Below are positions 49,609 through 64,000 of a stretch of 64,000 nucleotides of DNA, piece after piece. The position numbers were made by a program, and so were the translations under genes. Each line of letters begins with the position of its first letter. Within the stretch, counting starts at the first letter, position 1. This DNA comes from Mya arenaria (lineage: Eukaryota; Mollusca; Bivalvia; Myida; Myidae): the NCBI RefSeq assembly GCF_026914265.1, contig NC_069124.1, forward strand, positions 5,351,213 to 5,415,212, in the 5' to 3' direction. The notes beneath the pieces were generated by a model. That model saw only the letters and a list, made by a program, of their open reading frames with translations. It did not search any database and was not told the DNA's origin.

Positions 49609-51632
49609 TATCGATCACCAATAGTTTCCTTAAAATTAATTGCCTTGAATATAATCTTAGGTATTTTGGACACGCTCATCGCAATCGTAGTCGACATTGG
49701 GTACGATACACACAACGTGTGGCAGACGACCGTCCCACTCGAATCTCATTTACAAATAAAAAAAATACTTATTAAATTGTTGGTAAAAGCAATGTATTTT
49801 AGCCTTATGCCAGCATAGTGGTTATTTTTCAAAATATGACTGACATTTGTTCTCGAAACATCATAGGGGTAAGGTAAAACATGTCGTCTTTAAGCGCTGA
49901 CATATGTGATTCAATGGAAACTACAATGACACGCCCATTACTGAAATCAACAACGAAGACCTTGTTAGAAGGACAGGGTTACAAACAGACAGCCAGACTA
50001 CACATTCATCAACATATCTTTATTGAAGAGAAACAGTGGGGGTTTAAACAAGTTCATGAGTACTCAACCTTAATCTTGTCCCATTATTTATTAATAAAGT
50101 GTTTACATTTACAAGCATTCCTTCTCTTGTTTCTTATGGTCTGAGGACCCATAAGCCAATGATCAAAGGTGTTGTTACCATACAAGCTGCGTTATTTCTT
50201 TTCGATTTTCAAGTTCCGTTATAGAGTATTAGTCTCGTGCTTTATGCTGACCGTTCAGAATTAAATCTCTTCTCTACTTTATTGCCATTATTGGAGTAGT
50301 AAAATCGAATGGGTCTCCTTTCTTCCCAAACTTCTTCTCCTGTTTTGAATAACACCAAATATTTTCGGTGATAGTCCCCAAACATTTAAAAGCTCGATCA
50401 TTTTGAGAGAAATTTTCGAAGCTGTTTCTCGTGTCCTGATTAATTTTCATCATCCCGTAGGCTCACATTAAGTGGTGCGTGGCCAAACTTGAACTGTTGT
50501 GTTGTACTCAAGTTTGTTTCAGATGTTTTAGTTTGAAAATATCCAAATGGGAATTAAAGTCAGACGGAAATGTAAAAACCTTGTCGTCAACCAAGCGTTT
50601 CATGCTCAAAAGAACAACAACACAACTTCACGGCCTACTTGAAACATCACCTCTCGCTGCTCCAAACCAACATCATGTATCTAAGAAGCGTTCTGTTTAA
50701 AGTGTACATAATTTGAACGTATATGTACAAATCAATGAACGACCAAGGTGGAACCAAACCAGACCAGTGGGGCATGAATTGGAGAACTGGCTAGCTGTTT
50801 AAGTTGTAAATATGGAGGAATCAAATGGAAGTATATGTATATGAATGGAGAATGAATGAAGGAATTGTATGGGGAATGGTGAGTGGAATAGAAGAATAGC
50901 GGAGACTAAGAGGTGTAGAGGTAGAGTGAAAGAAGATTCGGGGGCGATATATAACAGGATGGCAAATGAATTGGCAGAAAGGTAGCCCGAACATGGGACA
51001 GAAGGGAGAGAAAATGAAGTGAGCAAAATGGAGAAGAAAGAATGAAAATGTACGCAATTACGATGGGGGTGGGTGGGAGGTATGTTAATTGTGGAACAGG
51101 TAGGCGCGAGAGGTACAGAGTATGATAGTGAATGAAATTAAAGGGAGCTATTGCGCTATGGATAAGAGATATGGCTAAATCAAAGGGTGTTAAATAAGAT
51201 GGAGATAAATAAAATGGAATAAGGGTAAGACAGAAAAGTGTTTTTTTATAAAAAGGCCGAGGTAAAAGGATAGGAAAGGAAAGTTTTAGCATGTAATAGA
51301 TTTAAAACTGGTGAGAGAGGATATTCCACAAGGATTGTGTACATTATGGTAGTTGCATGTGATCTATTAGTTTCAATTTTCCCAAAATACTCAAATGACG
51401 ACACTTTCATTGTTAATTTAAAAGAAACTTTGCTTTGCGATATTGTCTGGGAGATACACATATTGTGTGTAGACCTAAAAGGGGGCAATTCCATAAGTTC
51501 GAAAGCCTTTTTGTTAATATTTATTTCTTACATGATGACCATATTTTCTCTCTTAAATAAAGCAAAATAAAAATAAATTATTTTTGATATTTAATAACAA
51601 AAATATTCTGAGCCAAGATATCTTGTGGACGG
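49609..51632. other. Intergenic region with a purine-skewed stretch
   Basis: No gene. From about 50816 to 51260 the plus strand is strongly enriched in A and G (many gga, gaa and ggg strings), giving long pyrimidine frames on the other strand without real coding content. Confidence 0.5.
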
Positions 51633-51638
51633 TTTATT
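51633..51638 (-). terminator. Poly(A) signal of the beta-tubulin gene
   Basis: AATAAA on the minus strand, about 285 bases past the tubulin stop codon. Confidence 0.55.
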
Positions 51639-51920
51639 GACGTAAAACACTTACTGACAGCTTGAGACAATAGATGGTAATGTGAACAGAATGAGATGCC
51701 AATTTTAAATACATACAATTGGTTTGAGGATGTTGTCTGATGTTTTAATGTTTTGGACGGAACTTGTGTAAAAGACTAAAAGTCAATCAACGAATCCGAT
51801 GTTTTCTGAACGGAATGTATATTGCAAGAGTCACATAGTCAATCATGTGTGCTGTTGACGCCATCAGCTAGTGACATGATCATATCAGCCAGTGACGTCA
51901 TCAGTATAGTGACGTCACAA

Positions 51921-57174
<5,254 letters not shown>

Positions 57175-57275
57175 GTTGATTTGTTAATTGTTTGTTTTTT
57201 GGTCTTTAAAAGATTAAATGGGCTCCGTACCCTTTCGTCTTGTTCTTTCTAATGAACTCACCGATGTAAAGAGCG

Positions 57276-57282
57276 ATTTATA
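57276..57282 (-). promoter_or_regulatory. TATA box of beta-tubulin
   Basis: Minus strand TATAAAT in the context CGATATAAATCGC, about 102 bases upstream of the start codon. This predicts transcription starting near 57245-57250 and a 5' UTR of about 70-75 bases. Confidence 0.55.
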
Positions 57283-57299
57283 TCGGAGCCCAAGAGCCC

Positions 57300-58140
57300 A
57301 GTGTCATCTATTGTTTACACAATGTATTCTTGCGCCAGTCCTAAAAGTAGTCCTCCGCGCGTTGGCAAAACAGATTTAAACACATACAAATATTGTCTCA
57401 ACGCGTTAGAAACATTTGATACAATTGTTATCTTCCAATCCATTGAAGAATTGTTTTAATTTGTTATCTAAGTTATCTGCACATCTCAAATTTATTGTCG
57501 TATTCTAATATCACCTAGGTGTAAGATGTCATTAGAAATGCGTTAGAATACGAGTATATCAATTGTCTTGCTAGTGAGAAATAGCAAACTCTAGGAGGCG
57601 AAAAAGTGAAACAAATGTTTACATTTTAATCGCCCATGTTTCACCAAATATATATATTAGTTCAGCTATGTGCTTGCAAACGCGTTTCGAAACAACTTTG
57701 ACTATGAAACGATTCGAATTTTCAACTCAACTCATCTCAATTTTATTGAAAATAAAGGACCCCGGCCCACAATAGAGCGTAAAACAAAGTTTACAATAAT
57801 AGTATAATAGTGCCCCCCACCCCACTACTTTCTTGACATGATTTTTTTCCAATCGCAATCATTATTTGTAAAACAAAGTATGCTACCTGTTTAACAATTC
57901 ACGCCTCATGGTTATTCATTTGCTGATAAAATGAAATTTGAAATTTGAATCCATGCAATCATAATATCTTAACATGCTCAATTCTTTAGTGTCGCATGGA
58001 CTCTCACTGTTATGCGCCAGTCAATTGTAACAAGCCCCCCCCCCCCCTCCCCCAACCACCCCACCATTCCTAAATTAAATCATGAGATTGGCCATTCAAA
58101 CTGTCATATGGCAAGGTATATATCGGACAATCAAAAAATG
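57300..58140. other. Intergenic region upstream of beta-tubulin
   Basis: No gene. A C-rich run lies at about 58034-58055. Confidence 0.4.
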
Positions 58141-58144
58141 AATG

Positions 58145-58785
58145 TTGCGCTGTCATGAAATTGGACTATCACAAATGAAATCATTTTTAATGACCAGTAT
58201 CGTGCTATCACGACATTCATTTTTTAGAAGTCCACTGTCCAATGTCGTTCCAGCACGACATCCATTTCTTTTAATGTCCAATACGACTCGTGACATTCTT
58301 TTTTTCAATGTCAAATGTCGTGTCAGGATGACAATCATCTTTTGAATGTCCAATGTCGTGACAGCACGACATTCATCTTTTGAATGTCCACTGTCGTGAA
58401 AGCACGACATTCATCTTTTGAATGTTCAATGTCGTGACAGCACGACATTCATCTTTTGAATGTCCAATGTCGTGACAGCACGATATTTATCTTTAGAATG
58501 TCCAATGTCGTGACAACACGACATTCATCTTTTGATTGTTCAATGTCGTGACAACACGACATTCATCTTTTGAATGTCCAATGTCGTGACAGCACGACAT
58601 TCATCTTTTGAATGTCCAATGTCAAATGTCGTGGCAGGATGACAATCGGTTTATTATTTCCAAAGGCGTGCCAGCACGGCATTTCTTTTTGATTGCCCAA
58701 TGTCGTGACAGCATGCCATTCATCTTTTGAAATGAAGAATGTCGTGACAGCACGACATTCATCTTTGTATGTCTATGTCGAAAGC
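58145..58785. repeat. 38-bp minisatellite whose unit is a hairpin
   Basis: About 15 units of about 38 bp. Most contain the inverted repeat AATGTCGTG - ACAG - CACGACATT, a perfect 9-bp stem with a four-base loop, followed by catcttttg and a gtcc spacer. Outer units are diverged. Confidence 0.9.
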
Positions 58786-60280
58786 CAAATGTTTAGCCAA
58801 CTTCAACCCAATATTTCAGTTCTCCGATTTCTTGTCAATATTACGAAAATATTGAGTCTTAAAATATAAGTTTTGTCAACATTTTTGGGTGTCAATGCTT
58901 TCGTGTTTTACACAGGAAAGGAGATTGGTACGATAGGGGTTCGACGCCATTTTTTCAGTTACGTTATTATATTATGTAAATAGAACTATTTACCGTACAG
59001 TCAAAACAAAACATGAATATGTCGCACCCAGGGAGACGGTACTAGGGTGCACACGGGCGGTTTTAGTATTCGACATTTAAGGGGCGTAAGATTTTGATTT
59101 GCGCCCCTCCCTCAGAATCGAAATTTATTTGTTTTAAGGTGTTGACAGGGGGGTTGAGGGTACTCCCCCATGAACAAAGTTTAACAATTTCTGGTCAAAA
59201 ATGGTGCATTCTGGGTGAATCTTGTAACATTTTTATCCTATATTGAAAATAGTAAACTTTGACTATTTAAGGCAGGGGCGCCGGGTTCGCCACCCTCCCT
59301 GGATCCGCTTAGTGGTGCATTGTTCCACAGATTGTATGTAAGTACATTCATTAATGCCATGTACATGATCACAATTTGTCCCAGTTTGCTTATTTACAGT
59401 GGCAGTATCCGTTTACAATGTGCCATATCAACACTGTTCAATATTGTTTTGATTAACATCTTGAAAAGCCCGTAAACAATACTAGAAGATAAGTGTTAAT
59501 CAGCTAATCTCTGGCTTGCGTGAGAACCATTAAGGCAAATATTTGGACACAATTTTAAGACGATACAATCAACCTATCAAAGTCAATTTAATTGTGAAGT
59601 GATGGTTTAAGATAATTAAACAACGCGGACCAGTTATTGCGTATTGTTATAACTAAGGACAATATTTACATGAATGTAAGATAAATATATATGAACAAAC
59701 AAAAGTTGTGAATCGCGAATTTAAACTAACGTTATCTCATTAGCAGAAGATGAAAAATCGTCAATCTTTAATTTACAATTCTTAAGCAATATTCATGAAT
59801 AACGTTTTATCAAATATTTCTTAAACTTAAAATCTTTATTTTGAAATGTTGGCCAAAACTGACATTAGGTACGATCAAAGCATGTATTAGTTTAAACAGT
59901 GTAATAGTATAGTTTTTTAACCTTATATCTACTATTATGTTTTTTAATCATTAAATTGTATACTGATATATGTTGAGAAATAACAAACAAAAACATTGCT
60001 ATGTTGAAATAGTTCCGATGAAATTGCTATATTCCATACAAAAAGACATGCAAAAGACTCCGTGGCTCAGCGGTAAAGGATTCCGGAGTACGAATCCAGA
60101 GGACAGAATAACCGATCCGACTGCCGCTGGGATAATGTTATTTTCTAATGTATTGTTCTCTGTTTTCTGTTTTCATTTGTATTTCTAAAAACCTCTCAAT
60201 AATATAATATTATTTTTCTTGATTTTTTTTCAAAATTATGGAAGCGTATATCATTCATACTGGTATTGTGACAATGTAGT
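58786..60280. other. Intergenic region
   Basis: No gene. A C/G-richer island at about 59030-59310 (gcgcccctccc, tccctggatccgc) looks like part of a dispersed repeat, unnamed. Text near 60058-60075 (ccgtggctcagcggta) resembles a tRNA A box but no matching B box follows. Confidence 0.4.
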
Positions 60281-60544
60281 CTTGTCGACTTGTCAAAATT
60301 ATGTCGACGTGTTAATGTACTTAGTGTTTATGCTGACATTAGTTTGATCGACAAATCAGGCTGCCCACGCTACGTCGACTTTCATGATGATAACTCGTCA
60401 AGCCATCCTCAACTAGTTATGTCGATAGAATATAAGTCGTTATATCCACCTGATGTAAATGAGTGGACAAGTCGACATTATTTGACAATATGTCGTGTTA
60501 TAACTCGTCAAGCCAACATAAAACAAGTCGCCAAGACAACATGA

Positions 60545-61800
60545 CCACATTATCAGGGTATAGGATGTACGTTTCCATACGTATAACATAAAACAAGTTG
60601 TCAATACTACATGATCACATTATAAGAGTATACGATGTACGCTTCCATACGTATTCATATGCTTCCATACGTACAACATAAAACAAGTCGACATGACAAC
60701 ATGATCACATTATCAGAGTATACGATGTACGCTTCCATACTTATAACATAAAACAAGTCGACAAGACAGCATTATCAGTGTATACGATGTACGCTTCCAT
60801 ACTTATAACATAAAACAAGTCGACAAGACTGCATTATCAGTGTATACGATGTACGCTTCCATACATATAACATAAAACAAGTCGACAAGACTGCATTATC
60901 AGTGTATACGATGTACGCTTCCATACATATAACATAAAACAAGTCGACAAGACTGCATTATCAGTGTATACGATGTACGCTTCCATACATATAACATAAA
61001 ACAAGTCGTCAAGACTGCATTATCAGTGTATACGATGTACGCTTCCATACATATAACATAAAACAAGTCGACAAGACAGCATTATCAGTGTATACGATGT
61101 ACGTTTCCAGATGTACGCTTCCATACGTATAACATAAAACAAGTCGACAAGACTGCATTATCAGTGTATACGATGTACGCTTCCATACATATAACATAAA
61201 ACAAGTCGACAAGACTGCATTATCAGTGTATACGATGTACGCTTCCATACATATAACATAAAACAAGTCGACAAGACTGCATTATCAGTGTATACGATGT
61301 ACGCTTCCATACATATAACATAAAACAAGTCGACAAGACTGCATTATCAGTGTATACGATGTACGCTTCCATACATATAACATAAAACAAGTCGACAAGA
61401 CTGCATTATCAGTGTATACGATGTACGCTTCCATACTTATAACATAAAACAAGTCGACAAGACTGCATTATCAGTGTATACGATGTACGCTTCCATACAT
61501 ATAACATAAAACAAGTCGACAAGACTGCATTATCAGTGTATACGATGTACGCTTCCATACATATAACATAAAACAAGTCGACAAGACTGCATTATCAGTG
61601 TATACGATGTACGCTTCCATACATATAACATAAAACAAGTCGACAAGACTGCATTATCAGTGTATACGATGTACGCTTCCATACATATAACATAAAACAA
61701 GTCGACAAGACTGCATTATCAGTGTATACGATGTACGCTTCCATACATATAACATAAAACAAGTCGTCAAGACTACATGGCCACATTATCAGAATATACG
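60545..61800. repeat. 62-bp satellite, about 19 units
   Basis: The period is 62 bp. The unit holds cgatgtacgcttccatacat, ataacataaaacaagtcgac and a variable aagactgcattatcag part. Inner units (about 60780-61740) are nearly identical, while units at both edges diverge and differ in length. Related text with GTCGAC strings begins at about 60280. Confidence 0.95.
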
Positions 61801-62260
61801 ATGAAAGCTTCCATACGTATATATAAGTATAAATATACACTGTTTGCACGCCAAACAAAGATGATATTGTTCTTGCTTGTCTTTTCCTTAACCCATTATC
61901 ATAGAAGATATTGCTACAATTCATTTCACTTGGAGGAACATTACCCCATGGTTTGACAGGTGCTTCTCATTTGTGCTAATCATGTAGTCTTTATAAAATA
62001 TTTACAAAAATCATATCATGGAAACATTCAAGGGCTTTTTATGTTGAATCATCCTCGTTTTGAAAAATCACGAGTCGTAGACTTTATTAGAGCTTGTCTG
62101 ATATTTACTTAGAGAAAATGTCTGATTTAGTACGCGATTAGTGTAAATAAAGCCTATGTGACAAAAAAGATAAACATGGATACATCTAATTACTCGGGAT
62201 ATAAATAAGTTTTGCCTTATTTGATTGCCAAAACGGACGATTTAAGTTGAAGTTTGCAGG
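61801..62260. other. Intergenic region
   Basis: AT-rich; no gene or repeat that I can name. Confidence 0.4.
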
Positions 62261-62265
62261 TTGCT

Positions 62266-62545
62266 TATGGGACATGCCCCTTGAGCACTCTGAATACTTT
62301 GGTACTCTAAATAAGAACTTTCTGATTCTAAGTTCCACCATAAAACAAACGCGTGGTATCTAAGTTGAGTGTGATATTCCTATTATTTATTGCACGCAAT
62401 ACATTACCTCGCTGCCAGAATAATGAAACACCTGTATGTACGAACACTTGTGACATTTGGACGCAACACTTAATATAAGGACCAAGTTTGGTTAGTTTGT
62501 TGCAAAATGAAACATATTGACTAAATTCAGAGGGCATGTCCCATA
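62266..62545. mobile_element. Short element with inverted ends, MITE-like
   Basis: The left end reads TATGGGACATGCCC and the right end reads GGGCATGTCCCATA, an exact 14-base inverted pair. The next bases inward (ctctgaat and attcagag) also pair. The interior shows no coding capacity. Target duplication is not clear. Confidence 0.6.
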
Positions 62546-64000
62546 GACCCATATGACTATGTTGTATAAAAAGGTTATTATATTATATGGTCTTACATTC
62601 ACGTTTGGAGCAGTTTCTTAAATCTTTACAGAGTTTCAGAAAACTATTTGATCTATATGATACTGAAGAACTTGCCTTAAAGGTTAAGAAATCAAAGGTT
62701 TCACAAATATTTTCAGTTCAAAAAAATTAGAGTAGTTTTAATGAAATCGAATGGTAAAATAGCATGTAATGGAATACAAGAACTATACAACGAATGATGA
62801 TCGCCAATTCCAATACATTTTGCGTACCGAGCAGTTTCGGTGGTTTGATGTGTCTTCAGCCGCTCTGCATGGAATTCAATATATTCATAAACTATGTAAT
62901 ATCCCACGCTTGTGCCAACAGAGCATCGGTTACATGAGTGTATGTATATTTGACGTGATTATTGCAACAAATCAATGATTAAAACAATGGCCAATTGTAT
63001 AGATGATCAGGAAAATAGAAATAAATAAACATAATTAATATCATATTTACTTTTATGCTATTTATTTCAAATGTATGAACTCATGATGCATAGTCGATAG
63101 ACCGAAGAAAGGAATCTACAACGCAAAATCATCTGTTAGAACATTCGGCGCAAATATGTCATTACAGTCGCACGAGTTAAAACATGGTTAAACAGTATTT
63201 ACATTGCACATATAATATCTTTACATTCACCATAAAAGCTCTACAGAGCTTATGTTTGTACAATACATGTCTTTCCGGCTAAAATCTGTAATAAAATTGT
63301 CTTTTTTAGTACAAGCTGAATGCTAGGTTGTAACCTTTGTCTTCTTTGCGCATTCACCTCCTAGCGTCACCTGGATGTTTTCAATCGTAAAAGTACAGTA
63401 TAACTTGTCAAAGACACGATTGTTTTAGCATTCACCGGCTTAAGATTAAAATACAAACTTGTACAAACTTTCTCGTAAGGGCTTCAAATAAATCTGCATG
63501 TCAATATTAAGAGACTACCACCCCGATCTGAAAATATCCTTTCCTATAGAGAGATAAGCTCACTGGATTAGTAGATATAATCTTCATAAAGAAGTTTTAA
63601 ACCTGTCATACCCCTTGAAAGGGAAATGTCATCCTTTTGTATATGCAGGGGATTCGATTGATTAAAATCAAACATTTTGTATTCTTATCAAATTGTAGGG
63701 GACGTGGTCGTACAATCAAATGTTCACATTATGTATTTAAATAAATATATGTTGAAAGATTTCTCTGTTAAACGATTTAACCGCTATTTGTTTAAGATGT
63801 TTGGTCGACCTTTTTCTCGGTTCTTCAGTTATTCCAAAATGTTATCAGTTCAAACTCGCAACATAAATGATCAAATTCACTTTTATATATATAAGTTCAA
63901 TATTTCAAATAAAGAGGTTGGAACACGCCATTTTCATTCGCGCTTTATATACGTGCATGTCAGAAACCACAGGTCATTTTTACCAAATGTATCGATGCAG
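62546..64000. other. Right end of the window
   Basis: AT-rich; no gene, RNA or repeat feature that I can support. Confidence 0.4.

Noticed and set aside
60055-60130. tRNA gene or SINE head
   Set aside because: Only an A-box-like string is present. No B box or acceptor stem can be found.

Overview
This is a window of animal nuclear DNA. It has GT-AG introns in several phases, genes made of many small exons, long AT-rich introns and intergenic gaps, and a dense mix of tandem repeats, tRNA-derived SINEs, MITEs, LINE debris and DNA transposons. The gene set (FANCB, EMC7, beta-tubulin, a TRIM protein with a propeller-like C-terminus) and the repeat style point to an invertebrate, most likely a bivalve mollusc. 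That is a judgement from style and recalled repeat families; the sequence alone does not prove the species.

Layout, left to right. (1) 1-1290 (-): a decayed duplicate of the last two FANCB exons. (2) 1953-4289 (+): a short-chain dehydrogenase gene with several odd splice or stop features. (3) 4843-9804 (-): a complete FANCB gene, nine exons, rebuilt here to 823 codons plus stop. (4) 9.8-11.6 kb: a two-sided promoter region with a YY1-type motif at each end. (5) 11666-25907 (+): a very large, mostly disordered protein of about 2606 residues. It has one 7.2 kb coding exon and one C-terminal exon, separated by a 6.4 kb intron that opens with a frame-preserving minisatellite. (6) 27171-27485: a palindromic TTAA-flanked MITE. 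(7) 28102-40298 (-): EMC7, four coding exons. Its introns hold a non-LTR reverse transcriptase relic, two nested hAT-like elements with 6-bp target duplications, and a three-unit tRNA-derived SINE array. (8) 40.66-41.45 kb: an ATT microsatellite and a 570-bp pentanucleotide tract. (9) 42357-44324 (+): an intronless TRIM/RBCC gene. (10) 44.7-51.6 kb: degenerate tandem repeats, a dead PIF/Harbinger transposase, a 70-bp minisatellite and a purine-skewed stretch. (11) 51921-57174 (-): a complete beta-tubulin gene, eight exons, 446 residues, with a TATA box. (12) 57.3-64 kb: no gene seen; a hairpin-unit minisatellite, a 62-bp satellite and an inverted-repeat element.

The genes do not form an operon or pathway. 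FANCB acts in DNA interstrand crosslink repair, EMC7 in ER membrane protein insertion, beta-tubulin in microtubules, and the TRIM protein is probably an E3 ubiquitin ligase. No prokaryotic-style defence system or CRISPR array is present. The most unusual items are the FANCB 3'-end duplication around the SDR gene, the nested transposons with matching 6-bp TSDs, and the unrecognised giant protein. All exon joins were read by eye and checked for phase; none is supported here by transcripts.
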